Shown: positions 33,701 through 47,339, numbered from the stretch's first letter. The stretch is 64,000 bases of DNA from Azolla pinnata (GCA_037176905.1 JBBBWG010026458.1:1-64000), one strand, 5' to 3'. Numbers and translations are program-made. Notes: generated from the letters alone by a model not told the origin.

Positions 33701-36700
33701 AGTTAGTATGCCTGATTTTAGAATCTAGGCCGACTATTGCAATCAAAGAATAACTTTATTCGTTGACACGACTATACCTTCTACGATACAATCTACTTGT
33801 AGACTTAGCCGACTTCATTCAACTGAATCTAGTATGCAAAACGAGGCTCAATTGTAGGTATGTATGAACGAACCTCTCTTTCTTATTCTGTCGCATATTC
33901 TCTGCTTCATCCCCGTCCTGTGTACTCTCTCTCTCTCCCTCTCCCTCTCATGCGTGGTCTCAAGCGGAATTCCACGCATTCTTTTACATGGTATTAGAGC
34001 ATCAAGGTCAACAGATAAGCCACGTAGCTCTTCCGTCAAAAGACTAAGACACACCACCGCTTCAAATCGGATGTCATTGTTGTAGTGCAGTTACAATCGA
34101 ACAGAAGTAAGAGGAGAAGCTAAGAAGATGACTACACGTATGGGTTTAGGAACTAGAGAAGCATGGTTCGAATATTGGGAATGTTCGACACGTAATACAA
34201 CGATCGTGAGCTCTTGTGTTCATGCAGGAAAGACTACACGGGTGGCAAGATGTATACACAGTGGTAGAGTGGGCCATTTGGCTAATAACTCCAAATAAAG
34301 TGCCATAAGTTGCAACGTATCCGAGAAGTTGACGTGAGCATAACTATGCTTCTATCTCGCAGATTTGCAGTCATCGAGCCGAAAGTGCCAAATGTGTTCA
34401 GTGCTCGTCGAACTTGACTGCTTAGCAGACAAAATAAAATAGGAACGTCGTAGCAAATGGTGATCTAATAATAGGCACAAAGAATACATTATATTCACAA
34501 GGTGGGCAAACACCTGACGACCATATAATGCTAAACTTATATATGTGAATCTGGGGCAAATGCCCTTTCGACTAATTATTATAAGTATGGTCCATCTAGA
34601 TGGAGAGTGTGAACACGACCATTATATGACCATATTCGACAAGAATATCTGTCAATTATAGCTTCAAAAGCCGGACGACGAAGCTTGCGAAACATAATGT
34701 CTTATGTTGAGACAAAATCTTGATCCTAGAAACACGAATTGGCTCATGAATCTAATAATGAAAAGCCAAGAATTTCTTGATGTGCTGAGTTGAACTTGTG
34801 CCACAAAAGCTCTACTATCATGGTTCGATTAAATGGAATTTGTGCTCAAAACAAGTAATAGATATATTCGGTTGTCCAAACAAATGATTCCAACTTTGGT
34901 TGGACTTACTTGTTTAAGGGGTTATCTAATTGGATTAAAATCTCAAACTTATTGGGTTGATGACCATCTGTAAGAGTTCTCAGTTTATTGAGGTTGATTG
35001 CAAAACATGAATCAAAATTCTAGAGATTATTTACTTGATTCACTTTTCTCTTTGGTCGATGTGGACAATGTATTGATATTATATATTCTGAACCACAACA
35101 ATATAAGCAAGGCCTATTCGCTTGATGACGTTGTTTCTCCACTTCACTAGACAAGGGACCTCAACGAAGGAACCTCGATGATGAGCTGCATGAATCTCAA
35201 TCGGACTTGGTCTATCAAAAGAAGTGAAATTGGGGGCTTGAATCGGCCTTCAAGTGTGGAGAGGTAGCTATTGATACATATGTTTGTTCAAATTTAAAGT
35301 GTGTCATTTATTATTACTCCCAATGTCACTCAAACAAATGATTGTTATATCAAATTATATGACTTATAACCTTTCAATAATTTGGACTTTGTAACCAATG
35401 GTTAACTTTTTGTGGAGGAGCGAGGATCATGTCACGATCCGAGAAGAATGAGACTAGCTAGTTGTTGATCGGGGGGTGAATTCTGGGGCTGCTATAGTCC
35501 ACATTGAAATGGACATTGCTAGTCTCTGGAGCATGCCACCTTCCTTCTGTAGCTTGTCTTGGATCATTCTTTCTCGCTTTGAGAGCCCTCCCATAATGAT
35601 GATGATGATGATGATGATGATGGTGGCTTTGAGAACCCTAAAACAATGAAAGATAATATTAGCATCTTAGTCCTCCAAATCTGGAGATTAATGACGGGGA
35701 TTGGCCATGCACACATATACATACACACATACCATCGCGTGTGCGTTGTCAACGTCGAGACTTGATACGCCTGCGACAACTATGGCAAAAAGAAAAATTA
35801 AAAGAACAATCAAAACAGAGTGTTGTTTTTTCTCTTGTCTTCTCAAGTGGGGATTCGAATCGAACTGAAGGGGCACGAAACAGAATGTTGTTTTTCTCTT
35901 GTACCTTGGCCGTCTCGGCAGGCAACAGCAAGAAGAAGAAGAAGCACAATGCTCATCTTGATGGTATAAGAAGAACAAGAACAAGAACAACTTGATGATG
36001 ATGATGATGACGACAGTGATGATGATGGTGGTGATGGTGATGATGGTGATGATGGTGATGATGATGATGATGACGACGAAGACAAGAAGAAGAGGAACAT
36101 TGCAGATTGGGCCGCGATTTCGGGCATGCCACTTCGAGTTCTCAACCCATATATACACACACACAAGCCACACACATGAAGGCTTCGAAATCGTCAGCCT
36201 TCAACAACGAGGAATCGGGCTCTAGTCAAATGCCCTCTCGATGTCGAATCGCATTCGGAGAGCTTTTTGTCTCTTTCCCCTTATGGGAGCATGTCTCGAA
36301 TCTCCCTCGGTAAGTCTTTGTCCCCCAGTAGCAGTATTTAGCAGTAGCTCCCCCCACCCGGGGTTGTCGGGGGGATCGATTCACACTCTTTTGTGTAAGT
36401 GAGCTTTCGTGCGTGTTCACACCTCAATTCCCCAGAAGAAGCACATGCAGGTGCAGCCGCAGGCATAACCAAGATGCTCTCTCATCCCCTGAACTCTGAA
36501 CCCTGAACTCTAAACCCTAAACCCTAAGCCGATCAAATCCTCAGTAATGACATATATATCAGCTTAACTACAATGATAACGGCAGTTCTAAACATTGGCT
36601 TCCTTAAGATGCGAGCTAGACCCGAACTCAACCCGGCATTTGTATGCATTCTAATTCGATCCAAACCAGCAAGCCTTTCGAAGCACTGGCTTTTTATCCT

Positions 36701-37490
36701 TTCACGTAATCAACCCCATATGCAATCAGATGTTTAATCTATAAATAAAGTAGCATATAATTAGAATTTTAATCATGTGCATGGTATCAAAGCGTAATGG
36801 TTAGCATTTTGGAATCATTGTAGGGGAAATTATTGATACATGTATATTATTGCTAACTCAACAAAGTGATGAGTTGTGGAATAAAATGTTTATAAAAAAC
36901 GCAACCTTGTGTAGCATATCAAATGCGAGGTGAAGTATGTGATAAATAATTCTTGTGCCTTTTGTTAGAGACTTACTAATCGTTAAACTAGTTATAAGAA
37001 AGAATTAAGAAGAAAACAAACATGTGATACTTAGTCTTCGATCGCTACCAACCTCACAAGGATATCATCTATTTGCAGGTAGTTAATAACTAAGTATGTG
37101 TTATAAATAGCTATGAAAAACTTGCATTTTAAAAATCTTTCTTAAAAAGTTCATGGGTTTATTTATCTCAATATCGAATGTTCACAAAAAATAGTTTAAT
37201 CAAATCTCTAGAATCATAGTCGGAACTCACAAACTATATATTTGTGACAATTGTTTATCTTCAATGTAATAAAAAAATAACTTTATTCTTTAACAAGATT
37301 GTACCTTTTATTTGTAAACTTAGTTGACTACATTGAACATAGTTAGTTGTATTTAGCATACAGATAAGGCCTATTAGTGGGCATATACGAACTGTTTAAA
37401 AAACATTTTATGACTATACCTCTATTTTTCTTTCTCTTATATATTCTCTTTACTTCATCCCCCTCTTGTATTATGACGACATACATTCTA
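33700..37490 (+). mobile_element. Fossil LTR-retroelement pieces with Met-type primer-binding sites
   Basis: Fossil, broken. At 33989-34000 TGGTATTAGAGC follows TTTTACA, as expected of an LTR end plus an initiator-Met primer-binding site; a second such site, TGGTATCAAAGC, lies at 36782-36793. Purine-rich tracts followed by (T)ATTGATACAT at about 35255-35280 and 36820-36840 look like polypurine tract plus LTR start. About 33740-33930 and 37255-37470 resemble each other (AATAACTTTATTC, GTAGACTTAG or GTAAACTTAG, TCTCTTTACTTCATCCCC-like), consistent with LTR copies. Internal sequence has no recognisable protein domain, so a short non-autonomous (TRIM- or LARD-like) relative of Copia elements is possible. 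Old, with many differences between copies. Confidence 0.45.
35590..36080. repeat. GAT/GATGGT trinucleotide repeats
   Basis: GATGAT runs at about 35597-35625 and 35993-36075. The hydrophobic isoleucine- or serine-rich frames on both strands here are only translations of the repeat. Confidence 0.85.
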
Positions 37491-38620
37491 GCATATAAGG
37501 TTTTGAACTCATAACTTTTTAATATTTACGTTAAACCTTTGACCATTATCATAACATATTTAACGACACACATTCTAATTGTATTTATAATGACATACAT
37601 TCTAACATATAAAGTTTTGAACTCATAATCTCTTGATATTTAAGTTAAAACTTTGACCACTATCATAATATATTTGATTCATTATTAGGATATTTACAAT
37701 ATTCTCATTCATTTCTAGAATATTTCATGATTAGTTTAAATATCATTAATATATAGATACTCTATAGGGACCTATAAATAAGAAATTATTTATTAAAACT
37801 CAATTAATAAACTCATTTGGTTTAACGTCAGTGTTCGATACTCTTGTACTTTAAGTTTCTAGGTAATTCGTGTCTTGTCTTCTCATTCTATCATTATCCA
37901 CGAGCCCTGACCAACTTGTAATTATTAGGATGACATACATTTTAGAATATAAGGTTTTAAACTTATAACCTCTTGATATCTAAGTGAAACCTTTGACCAT
38001 TATCATAACATACTTGATTTATAATTTTTTATACATTATTATTTATTATAGGATATTTAAAATATAGTCAAACATTTTATAATATTCGAAAGACCTATAA
38101 ATAAGAAAGTACTCATTTGATTTAACATCAGTCTTTACTGCTATTATACTCTAAGTTTCCGGGCAATTCATATTTTGTCTTCTCATTCTATCATTGTCAA
38201 CGAGCTTCAACTAACTTCTAATTGTTATGACGACATATATTCCGGCATATAAGATTTTGAACTCATAATCTCTTAATATCTAAGTTAAACCTTTAACCAT
38301 TATAACACCATACTTGATTTATAATTTTTTTTATACATTATTATTTATTATAAGATATTTAAAATTTAAAATTTATTATAAGATATTTAAAATATTCTCG
38401 AACATTCTAGAATATTTCATAATTATCTTAAATGTTATAAATGTCACAAATATCTAGAATACTCTACAATATTCTAAAATATTCTATAGGGACCTATAAA
38501 TAATAAAATATTCATTAATTAGAACGCTAGTTTTCGACGCTCTTGTACTCTAAGTTTCCGGGTAATTCATGTCTTGTCTTCTCATTCTATTATTGTCCAC
38601 GAGCCTCGGCCATAACATTA
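37469..38620 (+). mobile_element. Tandemly arranged LTR-like units (fossil)
   Basis: Fossil LTR-type sequence. A unit beginning near GACATACATTCTAGCATATAAG and running through TTGAACTCATAA, AAACCTTTGACCATTATCATAACA, TCTATAGGGACCTATAAATAAG (TATA-like) and TCTAAGTTTCCGGGTAATTC to CTTCTCATTCTATCATTGTC is present about three times (about 37588-37915, 37917-38215, 38219-38620), plus a partial copy at about 37469-37587. Units follow one another with no internal region between them. The TATA-like motif followed by a conserved 3' part suits an LTR with its promoter. Copies are clearly diverged, so the array is old. Confidence 0.55.
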
Positions 38621-38693
38621 ATAATGATATTGTATATGGTGTGAACCGATCGTCACAAACATATATAGTGAAAACAACATGATTGGACACCAA

Positions 38694-38728
38694 GGGGTGT
38701 GTGTGTGTGTGTGTGTATATATATATTA
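38694..38728. repeat. GT/TA microsatellite
   Basis: A run of GTGTGT followed by TATATA within the AT-rich desert. Confidence 0.9.
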
Positions 38729-39217
38729 GACATTTAAAAATTTCTCTAAGGTATTATCAATATTGTAAACATCAGGCAAAACTCATATAGTATCATTTCT
38801 ATTAAATATATTCTGGTATTCCAAAAAGAAAAGTCACTTCAACCCTATATTGCCATGAGAAGAATGTTCAGAAAATATCTAAAGGCCTGTAAGGATTTTC
38901 TAAATTGTAAATGGTGCTTTCACATTATTATTTATAACATTAGTTATACAACTAATAATGTAATTTTTTTGTTTTGTCCTGTAATGAGCAAATTGCTCTA
39001 GTCTTCAAGAACCGTTTCTTCTCTTTTATCTTTAAAGATCTTAGTTTAATTCATTTCTTAAAGAAATAATATATTTCTTTTATTGTCATAGTCATCATTA
39101 TTGTTTTGTTGTTATGTATCTAACTGGATTTATATCATATTTGTATAACATTTACCTTATAAGTCTTATCCTTATGCATAGTCTTCATGCACTTTTCCTT
39201 TTTCTTTTGTTATCACA

Positions 39218-39566
39218 TTATTGGCTAGTGACATCTTTACCTACACACTCCCCTAGCTTATGACTTAATTTATAACATATAAAACATTGATTTAGTAAAC
39301 CAACATATAAAACACATTTTATTGAATAATTTAGAAGTTTTGGTAAGTTTATATTTGACGATCCTAACAATTTTATTGAAGGCTCCCCAATTGTAGTCGT
39401 TACTCTTGATGTTATGGTCTTTTGAGTTTTCGGGAATGTGCATATCATTGTTGGTAGCATACATACGAATATATTCCTTCTCTAGTCCTGAAAAAATTGT
39501 TATAAAATGGAACATATCTTCTTCTGCTATAGATGTTAAAACATCAAATCTATAATCCGAGGGCAT
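39218..39566 (-). mobile_element. Fossil gag-like zinc-knuckle fragment
   Basis: Minus-strand coding remnant with a CX2CX4HX4C zinc knuckle (CFICYKLSHKLGEC) preceded by sequence of the gag type. Such knuckles occur in the gag of LTR elements and in ORF1 of plant LINEs; the short fragment does not decide between them. Isolated and broken. Confidence 0.45.
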
Positions 39567-39569
39567 AGG

Positions 39570-41640
39570 TTTTATTCGTGACCCCTTTATATTGACTCAT
39601 TTTATTTGCAATAATTTTATTATTGACTATGTTGATTCAATCTTTACATAAGATATTTTGCAAAATTCTTCTTGTAAAACTACCTATCGAAGATCCCTCA
39701 ACTTCCTATAATTACAAAATATAGTAACAATATAACCTATAAACATTGTACAATTTGCAAAAATCTAAGGTTTTCTTTGGTAGATTGTATTACCTCTACC
39801 TCAACAAATGGAAGTGGAACATCTTATTCATTATGCCATTATAGAGAATGACAACACAACATTTTCTTTGACTTACTATTTTTAAACTAGATACCTAAGG
39901 AAAGATGGAGGAGATGGACCACGGATAGAATAGTTTCCAGGTTGCAAATAGGGGTAGAGCTTAAGGTTTCCTTGTTGAGATATTTCAATTTGTTGATATT
40001 GGCTAGGGCAACCTAGGTAGGAGGGAGGAAATTACTCAAGGAATATGAATTAGCCTTCAGGTTACAAATAGGAAGAATACTTTGCGCAAAGATAAAGTTG
40101 CAGGTAGGGGTTAGAGTGAGCATTCCACAACACCAAGCACTATTCTATATTTTTTAGATACATCAATTTTGGTTTACAAAAATGTCATCATATGGACTGC
40201 ATATGGGGATATTATGTTTCTATTTCTAAAAGTTTGGTTATCAAGGCATATGCTGCAATTAAGAAAGGCGCAATTGATAAAATTATTTACTTTTAAAGTG
40301 TTATCTCTAGTATGTTTTGCTCAATGGAAGCCTATTTTTTTTAATATGAAGAATTTATAAGATTTTCATAAAGGCATGAGAGGAGGTGAAAGGCAAAAAA
40401 AGCATATTGATTGAGCAGGTGCAAGGCATATATATATATATATATGTAGTGGTGAACAAGCAGGAGCATGAAGAATGTAAAATTTAAAAGTAGATGGAGC
40501 ATGGTTGGAGAGAGGGCAATTGCAAGAGAAAGGTGATTGTAGAAGGAGAGGATAGGAAGGGACATGCCAGGATAAAGAGGGAAAACAAATTATACACATG
40601 TTGCTAGATGCGAGCTCAAACACGAGAATAGACACACAATCGATGCAATATTTGCCATGATAGACACATACTAGATATGGATTAGATAGGTTATTAGATG
40701 ATAGATAATGAGTTAGTTGGTTTAACGTTTCATCTAAGGAAACAATTCATTGCTCAATCTCTAGCACATGTTTTTTGGACCTAACACCCTTGAGGAAACA
40801 AAGATATGAGAGTTGTTTGCAGATTCTTTCAATTTAAAGATACATATGCATGAGTTTGTTATTATATCTTTTCTAGATCTACAAACATATGAGAGCTTTG
40901 GATGTACAAAGAAAGGTTGTGAATCATGTGAAAATATGTCTCTACTTAGGATATCTTATTGGGGTAGATGTGGTCACATGTTAAGCTTGTAAAGTAGGTA
41001 TCTAAACAAATTAGTATAAATTGAAGTATTAAAAGTCACAATTATTGTCATTCCACATACAAATGAAAATTGTCCAATATATTATGCTTTCATAAATTAC
41101 TATTGTAAAGGTTTCTTGGTCAATTTATGTTTCTTGTTATATAAATAAGAATGGTAGATTGATCGCTCTTCAGTGCATGCATCTACTCTAATACGACTTA
41201 GTGGTGTGACTGTGTAGAAGGTTTTTTAATTATCGAGTTTATGTTTACAAATGTTGAAACCTTGAACCAAATTTATGGCCCGTTTTTATTAGAGAAAATT
41301 GAAATTCTATTTGGGAACATAAAAGTGCAATCTAATTGATTTAATGCAATTAATCCAAAGGTAAGCGCAATGTGCACAAATAAGTTGTTAATCATTTCTT
41401 ATTACTATAGCAAAGCATGTAAAATCTTGTGTACTAGAGTCCTCTATTATATAGAGAACAAACAAATTATTTACGGCAGTGTTAAAGAAAATAACTTGTG
41501 AAGTGTTTTATATAATCTTTATTGCAAAATCGCAGGACAAGTCATGCAAGTAAGGTGGTGTTATTCTTAGACCATGAACATGCGTCAGCATATAGCATCG
41601 ACAATACATGAGTCAGTTATTCTGATAGCATAGTTGATTT
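39570..41640. other. AT-rich intergenic, no gene seen
   Basis: About 70 percent A+T by eye, with a TA microsatellite at about 40431-40445 and no reading frame with a recognisable domain. Confidence 0.5.
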
Positions 41641-41959
41641 TCAAATCAGTGTTCAGTGTTTAACAGTTCAATCCAAATGAGTGTTTCAGCGGGATCGATC
41701 CAAAAATTCAAGGACGCGCGGCGTGTCACGTTCAACAATGTCGATTCATTATGGAAAAACATTATGTCACAAGCAAATGAAATAATCAAATGCAATGGTG
41801 GCCCATTAAGGTTATTTTCCTACACTAATTATATGAGGACATCCATCCCAAAAATCATCGGAAACTAAAGCTGAACAGAAGAAGGGCAAGTGATGCTATC
41901 CATTATAAGTCGGGAACAAACCATTTATTTTGATTTCTACTTTCAAGCCCTATCAGTAA

Positions 41960-42006
41960 GTAATCTACAGGATTTTCTCTCTCTTTCTCCCTCCCTCCCT
42001 CCCTCC
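41960..42006. repeat. CT/CCCT run at 3' side of PPR-like gene
   Basis: TCTCTCTCTTTCTCCCTCCC pattern just downstream of the stop codon of the minus-strand gene, in its likely 3' UTR. Confidence 0.7.
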
Positions 42007-42057
42007 GAGGATGGAAAGTATACTTGCCAGACAAATGCCAGAAACAAAAGCTATGTC

Positions 42058-45000
42058 TTATGATACAGCTGACAGCGGTTGAAATTCTTCACCACCATCA
42101 TCTTTAAGCTTTGGGTTTCCTGTACCAAACTCTGCATCTGCATTTATCTTCACACCAAAGAACTTGCTCGAAAGTGCCTTCGCAAACGATACTACATTTC
42201 CCTTTAGGCCCTGTAAGGCCTCCTGCTGAAAACATGCGAAGAAAAGAAAGGCTTTAGAAGGCTTTTTCAGATTAAACCTATACCGTACTAAGCATTAGAA
42301 TCGCTAGCAAATAACTTTAAGAAGCAATAACAGTGCATGAGAAAGAAGTGGCTACACTTCTTTACACAAGGAAAAAAGTAGAAGCATATAGTATCGTCCA
42401 TTACAAATAAGGCGGTAAATCTCTTATTGATAGTGTTTTCCACCTGAGTGATACAAGAATTTCCCAAATAGAATAACAGAAAGCTCATCAAGGAAGTGTG
42501 CCAGAAGGGGTAGATCATTTGGGGCTTAATGGGTGTAAGTGTATGGTCCACAATATCTCTCATTAGAGTACATCAATCCATACGTAGAAACATTTAATCA
42601 AACTCTAGTTGCTTTTATGCTTGAAAATACCCATTGAAAAGAAACTTGAATACATCAAGTTCAAAGATACAAACCCATATATAAGCTTACCTCTGACATA
42701 GTCTGATCCTTCCTTGCAACCAGCTCTGATGGCCAAACTTTGACCAGCATAGCCAAATATTTGTTCAGTTTTACTTTATCCTATACCATTAAGAAATTAT
42801 ATGCTGAGTTGGTCAAAACTTGCCCCCTGTAATTTTAAAACTAAAGGTCATGGCTACTCAAAAACTCCTAACCTGACAATGTGCAGCAACAAGATCTGCT
42901 CCAACCGCAGGTTTTCCTTCCAACACATGTGCCTGATAAATGACATTTCATCCAAGAGACTTAATTGGAACCATTGAAACAGCACAATATATTGCTATAA
43001 ACTAGTTTTAAATCAGACAAGCAATTAAAAAAGCTCCAGTCAACCTGTTCAAGTAATGCTAGTTAAATTAGCTTCCAAGGTTGCTTCAGTTAAACTATTC
43101 AAGTAAATCTTGACTCAAGATTTTCATCCCGCACTACATGTATACCTTTGCAACAGAAAAAACACTTGCCACTGTATGGGCCAAGCCTGCTTCTTCTCTC
43201 CACTTTTGTGCTTTAAAAACATTTTCCACGGAACCTGTAAGAATATGAGTTTTATAAGAATACATTAGTTCTGCTGGAATTCTTTAAATGGAATAATATT
43301 CTGTGGTCCAAGTCATATCTCCATTATAATGTAAAATTACCACATAATACAGCCAGCTTCACTCATCTATTGTGACTAAAGAAATCATTTCTAAGGTCTA
43401 ACGAATCCGGACTAACCCTACAACTAAGTCACATTATGAATCATGTATAATGCTTGAACATGATCATTGACATCAACGAAAACCTTCACAATTACGTTCA
43501 TGAGGTTCCGTGTCTCACACATTTCGAGCAGATAGTGATATGCTTTTTAGTTCTGAGCACCTGACGAATCTATATGCCAACAGGGCTAAAATATTCTACA
43601 CAAGCTTGTTACATCAAACCTTTTCACAGTTTAACACTTGAGATACAGAAAAAACTATTTACAAGCACGAACTTCCAATCAACAGAAAAATGGTTAAGAA
43701 CAAACCGAAACTAGCTGCTGTTGAGATCAAAATATCAAACACAGAAGAGCTAAGCTTTACACCATTCTCCAGAAATTCTTGTGCCAAATCAAACATCAAT
43801 TGCAGGTCCCCTTTCTCCTTGCAGATCCTAAAAGTTCAAATCGTATTCACGACAAAGTGTGAACGAACTGATCCTATTTTGTTTTGCATCATCAGAATAT
43901 ACTGAATATGAGAAACATTGAATCACCAAAAGTAAAATGCATCTTCTAGCCTGGATATATTTAGAGTCCATTTTGCAACTAAAGCAGATTGCATGTTTCT
44001 ATTCTACAATATATGAATAGTCTCAGTATGCAATCAGACTCTTAATTAAAGAGGTCTACACACCTTATCATAATCTCCGCTGTTTGCGTTGTCGGTATCA
44101 AGGAATTTTTCAACATTGTCCTGTAAGCCTTCTTCATAAGATCTATATCTTGGATCTCTTTTGCATGGCTCTAGCAAAGACCAACAAGGTAAAATTGTTT
44201 TCAGCTTTGTCTGAAATTGTCAATTTGCGACGACATGACATGCAAAAACATAGAAATGCAGATGTTGCAGGGAATATCTACCAAAAACATGTGTGCATTT
44301 TCAAGTGTTGGAGAAAGTCCATAGACATTGTGTTCCCAAAGACACTTCAAACCTAAAAAGACATGGAAAAAGTTTCACGTTGATGTCTGGAGATCCAAAA
44401 GATAAGAGTATACATCAAATGCAGAATAATTAAGGATAAGAGAAACCAATATAGTATAACTTGAGATGCGATACTGGCTGGAAAATTTTACCTAAATCAT
44501 ATGCTTTTGTTCGCAAACTCGCTGCGACAGTCAATGAAGATATATTGTTATTGAAATTTTGTTTAACCCGGTTCTTCGAAGATCTCTGCAGCATGAACAA
44601 GGAGGAAAATAACTCACCAAAAGTGTATGGAAGAAATAACCATCTACTTATATGGTATATTGATAGATCCATATTGTTACAACAGTGCAATTGTCAAGGA
44701 TGTCTTTTTTATTTTGATTGGCAGTGATTCTGCATCAGATTAGAGCTACACAAACTCAAACCAGTAGCCTTGATCATGCAGATCAAAATATATATCCTGA
44801 ATATCCTGTGACTGATAGAGGAACCCAAAATGACCATTTTGCTGTGCTGGGCTCTATAATTAAGGTAGAAGTTTCATAAGGGATGAAAGCTTACGTAAAC
44901 CCGATAATCCTGAAGCACTCGAAAGGCCACTCCCATATCTTCAGGTGATTTGCATTGCTCTAAAATATTTCTTACCAAAGACACTGGAACAGTTCTCTTT

Positions 45001-47196
45001 CCCTCAACCTCAGATTTGAATTTTCCATGAAGTTCCTTGATTTCTTCACTACAATCTATTAAAAAATAAAAAGTTCAAGATGTTTCTTGGGCTTCGTCAC
45101 TGTGGATGAAAACATAAATAAGATGCAAGAGAACAACAGTGAGGTTAAAAAATGGATTCGTGTATCACTGATCAGGAAATGTAATAAGGTTTTTCATGCA
45201 ATTAGCAAGAAACTAAATAAACAAGTCCTACAAAAGACATAAAAATCAGCTCACTGACTATTAGTAAGTACTACTGAGCATAGAACACAGCACTCTCAAA
45301 AACAAGGCAACTGCATCACACAAGTTTCTGCTCCAAATACAGCACTATTAACATATTGTTTGTCTACGGACTAAAACACAGTAAACTCAGATTTAAGGGA
45401 GAACTATTGCATCATTGCTCAACAGATTTCAAGGAATCCCGTTCACACAATCTCATGAAAAACTTGCCCCCACTATCACCAGATGTAGACCTAATTTAAA
45501 GACAATGAAGCTGTTTTCTAGAGATTTCACAATCTGCTTTGGCTCTCAACAAGAACATCCTTCACCATTTTGGACAAACACATTGACCAATAACAGGAGC
45601 TTGTCTACAAAGCCTTGCAAGAATATGCAGAAAAAACACCCATTGGGCATTTCACAGTATTGTTTCTGAACTTTGCAAAATGAATTTGGTATTTGATGTG
45701 TATCGCCATTTAAGATTGAAAATATTATGAGCATGGTTGTATTTGATCACAAGAAGTCATATCATGGACCACATAGTCAATTAAACCACGTTAAAAAGAG
45801 GGAATTAGAATTGGAGACTATGTATTCAATTCAAAATAACTGATTACCTCTTTCCAGTTGACCTCATATTGATAATAAAGCAATCGAGTATGAACAGACC
45901 AAAAACCTAGGGTTTTGGTTCTACATAAGAGGGCCACTCCCTCTTAGTTCACATAATATCTTATGATTACGTTGAGATTACTGGTGTGACAAGGCTCTTC
46001 ATAGATCTCACGAGAGTTCTTCCAAGCCAAGAAACGATTCTATACCATCCACAGTGGCACGGGACACCAGTCAGCATGTGGATCTATCTCTCACCGTCTA
46101 CTACAGGGTGGTCAGGCAGAACAAGCACCTCTTTCTAACTCTCTTCTCTCCTCTATTGCCTTATCTATGTTTATCATTAGATCTCACCTCTACTGGAAAG
46201 TTTAATGACATTAGCATATCTAAAATCTTTTGCTATCTTAAGACAAAAGCTCTTTTCTATAGATTTCACAATCAGCGTAGAGGTTGAACAAGGGTTTCCT
46301 GAATCATTTGCCATCGCACAATACACAGGAGTATTGTGCGATGGCAAATTGGAATGAACATGGGTCACATACATCTAGACTATAACCCTGTTGCATCTTT
46401 TCATTGATAACCCAGGACCGGTTTATCACTCAGCACAAAAAGTGTGCTCGCCTTGATTCAGAAACTCTTTCTGTCTGGGTGAGAAAGGTTTCCACGATAG
46501 AGAAATGTTTCCGTACTCTGATCTCCAAAATTATACAAATATTTAAAAAATGCATTGCTGGTCCAGTCTCATTGACCCAACTGGCTGCTTAAACGAGGTC
46601 AAAAAACATCTCTTTCATTCTTTCCATCTCTGGCTGTTGAATTGGTGGTTTACATCATAGCACCATAAGTATTATGAAAAATTTAGAGAAGCCACACACA
46701 CACACACTCTCTCTCTCCCTCCTCCATACACACACACGCACGCACGATTCAGAAAATACAGGCATATATCACGTACAATGCATACAATACAGGCATACAT
46801 TATATACAAAACAAAGGAAGCATACAATGCAGGCACACCTGACATTCAGTGCATACACAGGATACAATACACGCATACATCACATACAATACATACAAGG
46901 CATACAATACAGACAATCTATAGTTACACCGCATCACATGCATACAAACATATGTTTACACAGATTAGAATGCAAACAGGGCACGGGAATACGCAGAAGA
47001 CAAAAGGAATAGACATGCGATACAACAACAACAAAAAAAAAGCCGAGCATCGTCGGGAGAGAAACAAAATACCTGTGTCATCATCGGGCAGGGGATGAAG
47101 GCCTTTACTGGGAGGAGAGGACGGTGCCTGCGAGCTGCAGCGAGTGAGGAGGGGCCGGAACCTGTGGAAGCTACCATAGCCACGCTGCTTAATCAT
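42058..47196 (-). CDS. PPR/TPR-like helical repeat protein, probably mitochondrial
   Basis: Nine exons: 47196-47073, 45055-44895, 44344-44282, 44170-44064, 43827-43706, 43234-43146, 42932-42873, 42780-42691, 42225-42058. All are GT-AG and in frame, giving 327 residues. The N-terminus (MIKQRGYGSFHRFRPLLTR) is basic and Ser/Pro-rich without early acids, as in a mitochondrial leader. Exons 2-7 encode paired helices spaced like pentatricopeptide/TPR repeats, for example VPVSLVRNILEQCKSPEDMG, MKKAYRTMLKNSLIPTTQTA, EIMIRICKEKGDLQLMFDLA and VFKAQKWRREAGLAHTVASV. I do not recognise the exact family. RNA or ribosome binding in mitochondria would be typical of such proteins, but that is inference. Intron 1 is about 2 kb. 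The start of exon 3 rests on an AG at 44345 chosen because it keeps frame; the AG nine bases upstream does not. The C-terminus (NPKLKDDGGEEFQPLSAVS) is acidic and may be disordered. Confidence 0.72.
46307..46348. repeat. 18-bp perfect palindrome with 6-base loop
   Basis: TTTGCCATCGCACAATAC (46307-46324) and its exact reverse complement (46331-46348) flank ACAGGA. It lies in intron 1 of the PPR-like gene. It could be the core of a foldback MITE or a stable hairpin in the transcript. Confidence 0.92.
46696..46935. repeat. CA and CATACAATACA repeats in PPR-like intron 1
   Basis: CACACA runs (about 46696-46710 and 46728-46742) followed by repeated CATACAATACAGGCATACAT-type units to about 46915, close to the first exon. 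Confidence 0.8.
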
Positions 47197-47339
47197 GGTC
47201 TGTGCGTCGTCGTCCTCGTCGTCCCCGTCGTTCCCCGACTACAAGACTGTGCAGACATATACTTCTTCTTCTTCTTCTTTCATTTCGTCTATAATTTATT
47301 GACCTAAAACCTCTCTCTCTCTCTCTCTCAATGAGAGCA

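Noticed and set aside
35688-36225. Hydrophobic poly-Ile, poly-Ser or poly-Met frames
   Set aside because: All are translations of GAT/ATC trinucleotide repeats, with no stable frame outside them.
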